NCBI GenBank assembly: GCA_021030915.1
Contig: JAGEMR010000010.1
Location: 124,001 to 188,000 of the forward strand
Direction of reading: 5' to 3'
Source: Astrothelium macrocarpum
Taxonomy: Eukaryota; Ascomycota; Dothideomycetes; Trypetheliales; Trypetheliaceae
Length of the DNA: 64,000 nucleotides
Position numbers and translations under genes: made by a program. Of the stretch, positions 11,377 to 22,274 are shown piece by piece. Within the stretch, counting starts at the first letter, position 1; each line of letters opens with the position of its first letter. The notes under the pieces are model-generated. The model did not search any database. It had not been told where the DNA came from and saw nothing but the letters and a program-made list of their open reading frames with translations.

Positions 11377-12032
11377 ATGTCTGCTGCACGTTTTTTCGCC
11401 CCCAAGATGGTCTCCATGGCCAGCTCGACTTCGATGAGGGCTGCACGTCCCATGCTCCAAACGAGCTCAAAGCTTCAGCTTGGTGCCTCCCAACGCAGCT
11501 TTTCTGGTACGTACCTTTGCAATTTATTAGTCATTGGTCACGGATCGACTCGTCGATTATTATCGTTACTACCTCAAATCTCAACTATGCATAATCTCAT
11601 TCTGAAATTGAGCGGCATTATCACTCAGCATCAGTCGTTGAAACACGACCATCCTATAAGGTCCCTCTAACCTCATTTTCAGGTCTCTCGCAATCCTTCC
11701 GCACCAAATCCACGCCCTTCCAGCTCCCTAAGCGTCAGATGCCGTCCACCGCTCTCCGTACTTCCCTTCGTCAATCCACCCGTTCCTATTCCTCCGAGAT
11801 GGCAACCGCGCTCGTTGAAGTCTCTCGCAATCTCGGTATGGGTGCGGGTGCCATTGGTTTATCCGGCGCCGGTGTTGGTATCGGGCTCGTCTTTGCCGCG
11901 TTGATCCACGGCACTGCGCGCAACCCAAGTGTACGTGGCCAGTTGTTCCAGTATGCCATTCTGGGCTTTGCCTTTTGCGAAGCGATCGGTCTTTTCACCC
12001 TTATGGTCAGCATGATGGCGAAGTTCATCTAA
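11377..12032 (+). CDS. ATP9: ATP synthase subunit c, nuclear-encoded, mitochondrial precursor
   Basis: Two exons (11377-11506 and 11683-12032, intron 176 nt) give a 159-residue precursor. Residues 1-78 are a long Arg/Ser-rich presequence in two basic stretches; the processing site is expected at RSYSSE, leaving an 81-residue mature protein from Tyr79. The mature part is the two-helix proteolipid of the F-o rotor: GAIGLSGAGVGIGLVFAAL, the polar loop ARNPSVRGQLF, and the second helix with the proton-carrying Glu143 in FAFCEAIGLF. It forms the c-ring in the inner mitochondrial membrane. Filamentous fungi often carry ATP9 in the nucleus. The intron lies in the presequence. Confidence 0.97.
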
Positions 12033-12186
12033 AGGGAGGTGTGCGAACGAGTGTAAGAAAGGATCTGTATTTTTAGGAAGCGTCGCAACCCACTGTAACC
12101 AATAGAACTAGACTTATAGACACAATAGACTAGAGATAGATCGAAGATAGACCGGGAAGCATGGGCTTGTATATAGAATTCGTATT

Positions 12187-12678
12187 TTATAGATAGGAAA
12201 TGCGCGCTTTTACTCTCCTCTCCGAAATGGATTTACCGATCAGACGAACATGTGACGGCAAAGCTCTCCCCAACACCACCTTTTTTTGAACAATCGCAGT
12301 GGCGTGTTTCTTCTGCATACTTTCCTCCCTTATTTGGACTGACAATCGCGTTTTTGACTTTCTTTGGCTTTTTCGTATTGGGGGTCCTGCACCTTTCCCT
12401 TTGTCATATGTCCCATCAAGTTTTTGGCGCTCTCTCTCCCTCTTCATATCTCCCTGCACAGGCGTAATGACAGGTAAGATGCGGATCGTTTCAGTATCAT
12501 CGAGTGCGGGTTCTGCGTTTGTAAAGTATAATCTCTGGGAGTCTACGCCGACGTGCTTGTGACTTAATAGATATAGGAAGATCAGCGTTAAGAATTTGAT
12601 CGATTACTTTCTCAAATCTAAAATTAAGCCAAAACGCGGCTCGTTGTCATATGTGGGGGCCTGATGCAGGATGTGCAT
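12187..12678 (-). CDS. Possible small two-exon gene, unknown function
   Basis: Minus-strand exons 12678-12608 and 12562-12187 (45-nt GT-AG intron) give 148 residues. The first exon reads MHILHQAPTYDNEPRFGLIL and the second continues VGVDSQRLYFTNAEPALDD, then TETIRILPVITP, then a basic Lys/Arg/Gln-rich half. The join is in frame and removes an in-frame stop, and the composition around the join looks coding. The upstream frame stays open without an ATG to about 12890, so the real start could be in an earlier exon. No domain recognised. It converges on ATP9, with 154 bp between the stops. Confidence 0.3.
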
Positions 12679-13905
12679 AATTTGCTCTTCTCCTTTCCAA
12701 CCCTGATGAGTATGGAAATCTTTGATGTTCCTTTCGCCTTGTTCGAAAGCTCCATAAGAAAGGGTAGGAAGTGAGACTGAATAGAAGCAATGATTTGCGC
12801 AGCGAAGACTTCCTGAGCCAGGATGTACGGTAGCAGGTGTAGTGAGAAAGAGCAAGACAACAAAAGAGACAAAGAAATATGGTAGACTATATTGAGTTTA
12901 GTATTCCTCTCAAATCTAAGAGCTAATAGTGATTGCGGCAAACGTCAGTGTAAACCAGGAGCCTATGATCTCTTATATCGGATAGCTATTTCTCCTTCCA
13001 CAACACCGCTAATAAAATTAAATATAGTTGTGGTCAAAATCTGTCGGATTCTCTATTAAAAAACTTTCGACCGACTGGAGTCATTTCATAGATTAAACAA
13101 ACAAGATTTTTCGTCAAGATCTTCATTCTCTTGTTCTCGGTTTTGGTGAATGAAAAAGACAAATGCGGACTTGCACCATGTGGTTCTGGAACGCTGTATG
13201 CTAGTGCCTTTAGCCCGGAATCCTTCCGTGAACCTATTGAATTCCCTGCTCCCTAATCCTTCAGCTGTTGTGAACAGACCACAGAGGACAAGATTCAGCA
13301 CATGTTCAAGCGCAGGGACGTGGTGACAGTTTAAGCTTCACTGCAGCTCTATCAGGCCGTTTTTGGAAGAGGATCCAAAGGTATGTTCCCGATTGGGAAT
13401 TTGAAATGTCCTAAAATGTCTAGACTGTCTTGGCGAGATGCAACTCCTCGGTTCCTGCACGGCCAGGTCTACCACTAGCACTCATCAGAAAGATTCAGCC
13501 AGCCACAGAGAAGCGAGACGTGCTTTTCTATTACCTGATGACCTTCTCGCATTTTATATCTGGTTGATACAACAAATTGTACTTTCTTCTGTGTCATACG
13601 CCTTTTCATCACATCTTACTATGCAATTACAATTCTTCGACCTGAACCGAACTGTTCGAATTGACGGTCTATCTCAGTTCTAGAGAGAGTCTCGATGCTT
13701 CAAAGCTAGCATCTGGCCGATTAGGCTCCTACAGTCCTACAAGGAGTAGAACCTGACGTACAGTGATTTAGGTAATGTACTCGCGAGATTTTGAGATTTA
13801 AGGATCTGGACTTTGAGGTATATGAGCAATCATATGTAGTTTTTTTATCAAACGAAGTAGAGTTCATACAAGCCAGAACATTCTCTCTTCCATCACAATT
13901 CGGAC
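12679..13905. other. Gene-poor AT-rich region
   Basis: About 1.2 kb. Apart from a possible upstream exon of the preceding minus-strand candidate (12679-12890), the open frames are short, on both strands, and without recognisable motifs. No repeats noticed. Confidence 0.4.
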
Positions 13906-15342
13906 TTACGCAACACGAAGACTGTTATTCTGTTGCTTCCTTTCTTGTCCCTTGGTCCTTTTTGTGCTGTCGCTGCTCCTGGAGCTTCCCCAAATTACCT
14001 GGCCCAGTATGCGCAGTGGTCACCGCACTTGTTGGTCTGGCTCATGCGGATCCAAAGCTACCCCTTTCTGTAGCAGTGACCTTCACATTGGTACCAAGAC
14101 AGTGTAAGTTCCGCTTGCCGCATTAAACACATTCATCACTTTAACAGGATGAAAAGTACGACAACTGCAACGTCAACACCTCCAGCGTCGTCTGCGACCA
14201 TTCAGAACACGATCACTGCCCCTATTCCAACAGTCACAGTCACGACAACGGCATCAACAGTGAGTTACAAAGGGTTCAGTAGTTCTTGGCTATGGCTGAT
14301 CGTCTTTTGCAGACGAGTCCATACACACTGACTCAGAGTATCACAGTGGTGGGTCGGTCTTTTCCATTTGCAGTCCTAGGCTAATTAAGTAGACAATCAC
14401 CGCTACAACAACGACCACGTCGGCCGGATCGTTCGATTGTGCTACTTCCAACGCAGCGAACGGGCTGAAAGTTCGTGGAACTACACCTACCAATCCTTCG
14501 CCAACACCCTCTTGTTTTAAGAATCTCGCAGCGAGTGCTGTTTCCGAAGTTTGCTCGTGCTTATCTATACCTTCTCCAACCTGGACAAGTACCACAACAT
14601 CAATTCTCATTGCAAAGACAAACACCGCGACAAATTTTGCCATAACGGCACCAATTACTACAGAGTTGGTCTTGGAATTGAGTTTCGCCTACTGTGCCTA
14701 ATTTTACTTAGAACCGTTACTGTCACAACGACCGTCGTCCAAGAGGTGGATGTGACTAGCACTGTTACCATCACCAGCACTTCTACCTTGACCGATGTGG
14801 TTCAACCCGTTCCGACGGGACTGTCATTCTACCAATATGACGATGATATGCAAAGCGCCGATCCGAGCGACTTCCAGTCACCCGATTATGAGAGATGGGG
14901 TGTCATCCAGAACATTGACACCATTAATGCTGGAACCGATGGACCATGGACTCTGCCCGGATATCCTCCCTTCAATCTTGAAGGCCTCGCCATCGTATTC
15001 CAAGGTTATTTCGTAGCCCAAGAAACTAGTACTTACACGTTCACTGTTGAGTATGGCGATGACGACCACTTTTGGCTGTGGTCCGGCGAAACTGCTTTGG
15101 GTGGCAATTGGCAAGATGGCAACCAGGATATTTTTCACTACTTAACAGACCCGCCCGTTGGTTATTCTCAAGACTTCGAGACTGGCGAGCTTCTGCCGAT
15201 CACGATTTTGTGGTTGAGTACTGGCGGCCCAGGTGCGATTTACTTTGATATCACGTCGCCTGATAGAACAACAACCGAAGACACGACTGGGGTTTTTAGC
15301 CCAGATAATACGTGCGGTGACAGCAACCTTTTCTCGCCGTGA
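13906..15342 (+). CDS. GLEYA/PA14-type adhesin-like secreted protein, 5' end damaged
   Basis: From about 14051 the gene splices cleanly: exons to 14103, then 14148-14259, 14313-14348, 14393-14664 and 14712-15342. They encode KATPFCSSDLHIGTKTV, a long Thr/Ser-rich stalk with repeated TVT-type units, and a C-terminal GLEYA-like ligand-binding domain (LEGLAIVFQGYFVAQETS, then YTFTVEYGDDDHFWLWSG). This is the layout of fungal cell-surface adhesins. The N-terminus is broken: a signal-peptide-like run (NTKTVILLLPFLSLG, from about 13906) lies in one frame with no ATG before it; CAVVTALVGLAHAD (14004-14051) lies in a second frame; the rest is in a third. No intron fits between them. Two indels plus a lost start explain this best, though assembly error is possible. 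Confidence 0.6.
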
Positions 15343-16015
15343 AGTACGACAAATAGTATCTTCGAAGAGACAAATGCAGAATAATGTAATATAGAAATAG
15401 AGTAACATGATAAACACGAATCAAATCACATACATGTAATACCCACAATGCCTTCAAATACTCGGCATCAGATAGAAACATTGCTTCGAATAGGTTTTTT
15501 TAACTTCTTAAATGTCTTTTTCGATCGCAGCGCCAGAGTGGGCCGTCTGCTTTCGGCCGTTAAATGTGAACATTGCTGGATGGGTCAACTTTTGGTAGCG
15601 AAACACATATTTTGCTTCACATGGTTAACGACTTACGTATTAAACAATGCCTGACAACGTGAAGTTGACAAAGAGTATAAATTGCAAGACAAAAAATTAG
15701 GTGCATCGTGGGTACAACAACGTATCCTTATTAGACCAATGAGAGGCCAGCATTGAATTCGTTTCTTATTACTGATAGCACAGATATTTTTTGTAATGTT
15801 GATACTGAATTTTAAGTACTGAAAGACTTGAGTGTCATTGAGATGCGAGAGGTTGCTAATCTATACATGCACCAACAGACTTCTAGCGATGCACTTTATA
15901 TATCACTAAAGGTAACCCTAAGAAATCAGAAAGCTGATTTAAGTAAAGAGTTTGATCGACTCGTGTCTCTTTAAGGCTTTGCAATCTCAGATAAGTAGGG
16001 AAGACAAGTGGACTA
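15343..16015. other. AT-rich flank of the transposon
   Basis: The 3' flank of the adhesin-like gene running into the TA target site at 16014-16015. Strongly AT-rich, with only short open frames. No gene supported. Confidence 0.5.
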
Positions 16016-16062
16016 GGAGTCCTCCGCACGAGGTGCACGGTCGCACGAGATGCACACCCAAT
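16016..16062 (+). repeat. Left terminal inverted repeat
   Basis: Starts GGAGTCCTCCGCACGAGG directly after TA. It contains GCACGAGGTGCAC followed nine bases on by GCACGAGATGCAC, a near-direct repeat that may be a transposase binding pair. Compared with the right end it differs at three positions, two of them C/T or G/A transitions. Confidence 0.85.
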
Positions 16063-16270
16063 TTGGTTGTCCCTTATTTGGCTTCGAACCCAATTATCTT
16101 AACAACGTAAATAGATAAATAGATAAAATTAACATGAGTGCTTCGCGATAACAATTCGAAATTTTTGACTAATTTAAATTATTCTAAAAACCATTTGGGG
16201 GGTCGTTTTTGGCGTTGAGGTCGACCTGAGCTAGAACTAGCTTCGGCCTCACTATTTTTGTACTATACCT

Positions 16271-18087
16271 CTACCTCATCAATTTGAGGCCGTTTTTGTT
16301 GTATAGGCTGTTTTTATCTGCTTTTTTTTTGGTATTAGACCTCATTTCGGAGCTGTTTTTTGATAATTCGCTGTTACTGAGCCTTTTCTTTCTGCTGAAC
16401 TTCCGTCTCTTTCTGAATTTGCCTAATTTTCTGGACTTTCTCACGTTCTCATTACTGTTGAGCTTTGAGCTCAAACTTCAACTGTTTATCAGCTACTTTT
16501 TGAATCTTTTATTCTTCTTTCTGTTATCTTTTTTGACTCGCTTCCTGCTCTTCTCGTTCTTTTTTTTCACGAATTGCTTGCATCTTCCCAGGGCTATAAA
16601 AAACAGCACCATCATATTCAGATGATTTCAACAAAGATTTGCGTCGTTTAGTTCTTTTTTATTCAATTTTGACTGTCTCTTTAAGACCTTAATTCTTTCA
16701 TTCAAGAATTACAATTCTCGTCTCAAATTTCGCAAATTTAGTTTCAAATTTATCTAACTGATGTTAATAATAACCATCAACTTTGATAATATATTATTTC
16801 CAAAACTGATGCCACATTGCATTTGATATATAGATCATAGAATCTGAATTAGAGAATCGGCTAGAATTCTCATTTAATTGAGTTGAGACCATTTCGAATA
16901 TTATTGACGGGTCAAATGAATAGAGACCTGTTTTGCGCCAACCACTAGCAATATTTTTGGCAGTAAAAGCCTATTGATAAACAGTCCAAAATAGGCTAAA
17001 AAAGTCGCTTTTCGTGAGATTGAAAAAGTCTTCTATTTTATTGAACCATTGATCCAGTTTTTATGAATAATAAATCGTTAAAGGATTAAATAAATTTATA
17101 TCTAACGATTGAAGTCTATAAATTGAATGAGAAGAAAATACAATTACGAGAATTCGATAAAAATCGCAGAAATTCAGAAATTCCGTGATTATATAACTGC
17201 CGTGGCCGTCAATAATGAGAAATCTATAATCATGTCTATGATATGTTTTTTCTTTAATATTTTTCTCAAAAACATTTCGAATTCATATGAGTCCGAATTC
17301 GTTGTTCGTCCAATCACTAGACGAGGCTGCAAAATTGACATTATGAATAGCTGGATCAAAATCTCGAAACCAGGCCTCTTGAATAGCGCCAGATTCAGCA
17401 TCAAAGATAATTGACGGCGATAATGATTCGTCCTCCATAGAGATTGAGGCCAAAATTATAATCCACGTTCAGGAGCCTTCTGTGCCAGCTCCTTTCAAAA
17501 TACCGCGTTTATAAATATCCTTAATAAAGACACGACGTAATTTCATTAATTGGCCCATAACAAAACCTTTCTCGTTCATATTATAAATATTTTTGAATAA
17601 TATATTATATTATTCAATTTTGGAAATAATCTATCACAAAATTAACAAATAAATAAAATAAATCAAGACCATAAATTAGCTGAAAATAAAATTGAAATTG
17701 TATATAATTATCTATTCGTTTTTGAACGAGATCAAACGTTATTAAAAAGGCTGAATTCAAGATAGATTTATTACGTTTTATAAAACGCGTCATCCAATCC
17801 TTTTTTGATTCTTTTTTGGCTATATTGGAAGCAAAATTTTTGACCATTCAGTTTGTAAGAGGAATTCCACGAAAATACAATTTATTTATATATGAAATTA
17901 AAGCTGTTTTTTGAGATTTGGTGAGGAATTCTAGGTGATCTAGATATGCCTCCTGAATTCTCTGAATGCGGCCTCTATGGCGGCGCGACAACGTCGAACG
18001 GCTGACTTTATGAATTCTGATTATCTGGGTGTAATTAGGATGCTCTTCCGCATCCGCCGCAGCAATTGCTGCCTCAATTGATCCCAT
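16271..18087 (-). pseudogene. Pogo/Fot1-type transposase remnant
   Basis: Read on the minus strand from about 18087: MGSIEAAIAAADAEEHPNYT with RSTLSRRHRGR (Psq-type helix-turn-helix), FLTKSQKTALISYINKLYF and VKNFASNIAKK (CENP-B-type DNA-binding domain). Then come MNEKGFVMGQL near 17580, DAESGAIQEAWFRDFDPA with SSDWTNN near 17300-17400, and IIDGHGSYI near 17200, all landmarks of the DDE domain in Fot1-like enzymes. Stops and frame breaks interrupt it, for example directly after NNEFGLI. A Lys/Arg-rich tail ends near 16271. Not functional as it stands. Confidence 0.85.
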
Positions 18088-18131
18088 TTTGATAGAGATG
18101 TAGCTGTTTGAAATTTGGTGGTGTGGGAAAC

Positions 18132-18178
18132 ATTGAGTGTGCACCTCGTGCGACCGTGCACCTCGTGCGGAGCACTCC
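18132..18178 (-). repeat. Right terminal inverted repeat
   Basis: The reverse complement starts GGAGTGCTCCGCACGAGG, directly before TA at 18179-18180. It contains the same doubled GCACGAGGTGCAC unit as the left end, here without the G-to-A change. Confidence 0.85.
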
Positions 18179-18180
18179 TA

Positions 18181-20340
18181 GTGGAGATACAGAAGAAATT
18201 CAGGCGCATTCATATACTAATCTTTAATAAGTTATGCTTCGTTAACGTTTCAGGATGCTCAAATGTTGTGTTTCCTGCAGCAGAGCGGATTGGTGGCATG
18301 GCCAAAGGTCAAAGATGTAATGGCGAGAGTGATTTCTATTACTCGTTCATGATTTTTGAGTACCGTTTGAAGAATGAGAGATTTTTCACTTTCGCAATGA
18401 CTTGATGCTGATCCAAATAGATCGAACGCCGGACCCGATGTTGCTCAGCGTCCAAAGGACTCCCGTTGGTCAAAGATCTAGCCGCGCAGCTTGTATTTGA
18501 AACAAGGGAGGCCCACGAGAATGGCCGCCTGTGGACAGGCCATACGAAATAGCAACCGGTTCGGCTCGCGGGAGAGGTAGCCTGGAATCGGGCCCTGAAA
18601 TTGGGGCGCTCCGGAATTGGAAGGCCCGGTATCGCTTTGATCATCCCGGTCATCTCAATCGTTGTATGACGATTTTGGCGGCTTCAGTTATGGTTCGAAG
18701 GAATGTGGCGGCATTCGGCCTCCTCGATCCAGATCCTGTAATTGGAGGTCTTAGTCGAGGTTTCTTTAGTGTCCTTCAGTCTTTTGAATCCGCCTCGCTA
18801 ACACTCGACATCATTACTCAAGACTTGATCGCTGTTCGGTTGCCTCTACTTGGCCCTGTGCCTTCTCAGTCTGGGGATGTTGCTGTGGACGAAAATAGCG
18901 CAACGGCTTTCACCCGACGAGGCAAAATGGTGTCTATTCCCATGCCACAAGCAGGGATACGGGCAAGGTCATTGACCGAGGGACCAGGCCGACGTGAGCC
19001 AGGGTAGGTAGCTTCGCGTAAATCCAAATATCTCAATTTTAGAAGGCTTTTTTACAATATTACAAACATATTTTGGAGACCTCATTCATAGTTTTCCGAG
19101 CACCGGAATCTCTTCTACAGATCCAAGGTAATTAATCTCATGACGATTATCCGCGTCATAATTCGACTGTCGGCGTGGTGTGGCTTGAAAATGTTGGACT
19201 TGCCGCAGCTGAACTCCAAGTCAGAACTTGGATAGATCAAGCAATTGTTGCGCCCTTCCCACGAGAGATAAGACTAACCACCAAAAAGAGCATTGTGTTC
19301 AAAGTCGCATTTAATCCCCTTGGGTTTGTTGATTCTCTAATGAGCGCGATCCAACACTGTCAAAAAAGCACGACTGGACCTCGACAGAGCCGGGTTGTGG
19401 TGAACTCGAATTAACATACGCTAATCAAGCAGGCACGGAGTCTAATGCTGCATATCTTAATTATTGTGGCCTATATTGCTTTTCAAGTCTCAGCCTATCG
19501 CACGTGTTGGAAACGGTGAAACCTCAAGAAAAACAATTATACGGGTTGCAAATGGCGTTGATTGGTCTGACGGGTGTCAAATCTTCTGCCGTCTACGCGT
19601 GGCCTTCGGCTCGAAAGATGCATGCTTTTACCAGTCGTGCTTTGAGGCCACCCTCCATGAATTTGCGCCTCAGGCATCATTGGCAATGCAAAACACCGAG
19701 TTGTCTGGGAACAACGAACAATCACGAACCTCAGTCACCGGTTGATTATTTCCGCCCCCCACTGGCCTGCATTATCTGTCAACCTCAACACACTCTCCGT
19801 AGTACAACATGCGGGGAAGCGTCGTATTTCACCTAAATTAGTGACTGTTTTAGCGACTGTTGTAGTGATTGTTGGTCAGCTTGGAGGATATTGGATAGGC
19901 AAAGCATGCCTAGAAATGCATCTGAGGCGTTGACATGTCGGAATTAGGGTCCTCTGCGAATGCCCTTGTTCGCTGTTGGTGGCTTTCTCTTTCTAGCCCT
20001 GACATTGGATTTCCCAAGGGATTATCAACCTAGAGGTAACGTGGTAAGGTACCTTGCAATCCAGCGTTAATAGCTCCTTCCCTTCGGCACTGCAAGTAGA
20101 CGCGCTTTTGCGGTGCGATTACCCCATATCCATGATCGGTAGATTGGATTATATACGCACGTGGGTCCAATTCAGCTCGTCACCTTATCCCAGGTAGGCT
20201 CTCGCTATTTCTCCCAAATCAACTATCAGTTAACAAACCCTTGACTTAACCTCTCATCTCTCGCTTCTCATCTTATTGTGAAGCCATGGTAGCAATCCCT
20301 CGAATCTGACTTTCCATCTCAACTTCATCTGGTATGCAAA
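18181..20340. other. Stretch without a supported gene
   Basis: About 2.2 kb. The plus-strand frame 18531-19007 (158 residues) and frames at 19175-19414 and 19464-19836 are open but show no motif, no hydrophobic pattern and no good splice continuation. They could be remains of an old gene. The right end should include the promoter of the GPCR that starts at 20341. No terminal repeats or tRNA noticed. Confidence 0.4.
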
Positions 20341-21837
20341 ATGGACGGGTCCATGGCGTCCCCGTCCGAATCTTTGAACCATGGTCAAATGCAGGCATTA
20401 ATGATTACGGAAAGAATGACCTCAAGTGTATCTGTTATTAGCATACTCTTCATTCTTGTCACGTTCTGGTTCTCTCCGTATTTCAACAAACCAATCAATC
20501 GACTCTTCTTCTTTGCATCTTGGGGAAACCTGGGCTCTTGCATGGCTGCTTTGATATCGGATGCTGGTATCACAGCCGGATCGACTTCACCACTATGCCA
20601 ATTCCAGGCATTTCTTGTCCAAATGTAAGCGAGGGTGGTCGTAATACTCAACAACCTAGAAACTGATATTTGGCAGGTTCTTGGGCGTCGATGCTCTGTG
20701 GGCATTTTGTATGGCTGTCAATGTTTATCTTGCTTTCTTTCGGGGCTATTCTATTAAACAGCTTCGTGGACTGGATGGGAGATATCTGTTCTTCTGCTAC
20801 GGTATTTCCTTCATACCAGCATTCATCTTCATCTTCATTTCGACGCACCGCGGACACATATATGGGCCCGCTATCATTTGGTGTTGGATTACAGTCGAGT
20901 GGGATTTCATGCGAATCTTATTTCTATATGGATGGATTTGGTAAGTCGTACAAGTTCATAATTATTAGCTTCCACGTTGAACATTCTTTAGGCTTGCAAT
21001 TGTGTTTGCTTTTGCGGTTTACGTCAAAGCCGGCATTGTCATCTGGAAAAAGCGTCGGCATCTGGAGGGCTTTCTCAACCCTTTGAATGAAAATCCCTTC
21101 GCGGGCATAATAACCACTGATATTACGGTTACCACAAGTGAGCTGACGCACGCCAAATCGGATGGCACCGTTGGTGTCATAAACGAACCGGCCGTCGCCC
21201 GACCAGCTTCCACACAGCCAGGCGCAAACGACGACATCGATCCCTACTCTGTTACTGTCAATGTAGAATCGCAAAAGAGGACTCCGCAACCGGCCATTCT
21301 TCGCATGCGTGCTCTGACTAGAGAGGCTGCCAATGATGAGATCAATGCTGAAGCATGGCTTTACGCTCGAGTAGCCATTCTTTTCTACTTTGCGCTTTTG
21401 ATAACTTGGGTATGAGGCTCCCTAAGCGAATACTTTTACACATTGCTTCATTGCTTCAATTTGATGATGCTGACTGAGCGCGTTTTTTGCATTTGCAGGT
21501 TCCAACAAGTGTCAATCGTGTGTACGCCGTTGCAAATCCACATCGCGTCAACTTTGCGCTCAATTACATCGCCTCCCTCGTCTTTCCTCTTCAAGCTTTC
21601 TGGAATGTCATTGTTTACATTATAACGTCGCAGACTGCATGTATGAGGATGTGGAACGACATCTGGATGCGTCGACCACGAAATACTATGAATATTGTGC
21701 ATTTGGGAAGTGGTCTGCATGGAGGAAGGGAGAGAATTGCCAATGAAGATGATAGTGAGCGAGTGCTGACTCACCCGCATCCAAGCAACGACGGAAGCTT
21801 AAGGGAGTTATATAAGAGTGCTGGGGTGCCTTCATGA
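20341..21837 (+). CDS. cAMP-receptor-like G-protein-coupled receptor
   Basis: Four exons (20341-20624, 20677-20940, 20992-21409, 21499-21837), all joins in frame, give 434 residues. Seven helices can be placed: VSVISILFILVTFWF, LFFFASWGNLGSCMAAL, FLGVDALWAFCMAVNVYLAF, FFCYGISFIPAFIFIFIS, MRILFLYGWIWLAIVFAFAV, then a long loop of about 110 residues (third intracellular), and YARVAILFYFALLITW and FALNYIASLVFPLQAFWNVIV. The pattern, including Cys in SPLCQFQAFLVQM, matches the Dictyostelium-cAMP-receptor-like class of fungal GPCRs. These couple to heterotrimeric G proteins at the plasma membrane in nutrient or developmental signalling. The ligand is unknown. Confidence 0.85.
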
Positions 21838-22274
21838 TAACATACAATACTCAAGGAAAAGTGTTTGCTGAAAAAGGCCGTGGCGGAAATGTCCCCGGAG
21901 GCGTAACAGGAATCACGGAAATACCCTGGGAAATCGGTTGATCTTTTCCAATAATAATGAATTAAAAGCTTTTAACTATTCGAGTTTCCTGCCTTCTTCA
22001 TCTCTTCCTCAATGGCTTACATGCCAAATCGATCCAAGGTTATCTATGTTAGCTATGCCAGTCATATTTCTCATCAGACGGGGAACAGACTGGCAAAGCC
22101 CTACTATAATCGTCAACGATAGGGATGAAATTGCTCTATAGCTCCATAGCTTTACTAAAGAGATAGAGCTTGAGTTGAATCGTCGCAGTGTATTTTGTGC
22201 CAGCATTCGGCGTCTGTAGAAATTTGTGGAGCCATGCGCGTATTCCCCATCTCCCGATCTATCCATCTTGATTA
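21838..22274. other. Intergenic, between converging genes
   Basis: The 3' flanks of the GPCR (+) and CCZ1 (-). No supported gene or repeat. Confidence 0.5.

Larger units (their letters stand above)
16016..18178 (-). mobile_element. Fot1/pogo-like (Tc1-mariner superfamily) DNA transposon, decayed
   Basis: A 2163-bp unit flanked by TA on both sides (16014-16015 and 18179-18180), the target duplication expected of this superfamily. Its ends are 47-bp inverted repeats matching at 44 of 47 positions. Inside, the minus strand carries the remains of a pogo-type transposase. The interior is much more AT-rich than its surroundings, consistent with repeat-induced point mutation, although no second copy is present here to prove it. 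The element sits between the adhesin-like gene and the GPCR and breaks no gene I can recognise. Confidence 0.85.

Noticed and set aside
14551..14711. Unspliced extension of the adhesin frame upstream of 14712
   Set aside because: The frame before 14712 is partly intron (14665-14711); the spliced frame continues the TVT-rich stalk.
18531..19007. 158-residue open frame next to the transposon
   Set aside because: No motif, no splice continuation and several overlapping frames on the other strand; not called as a gene.
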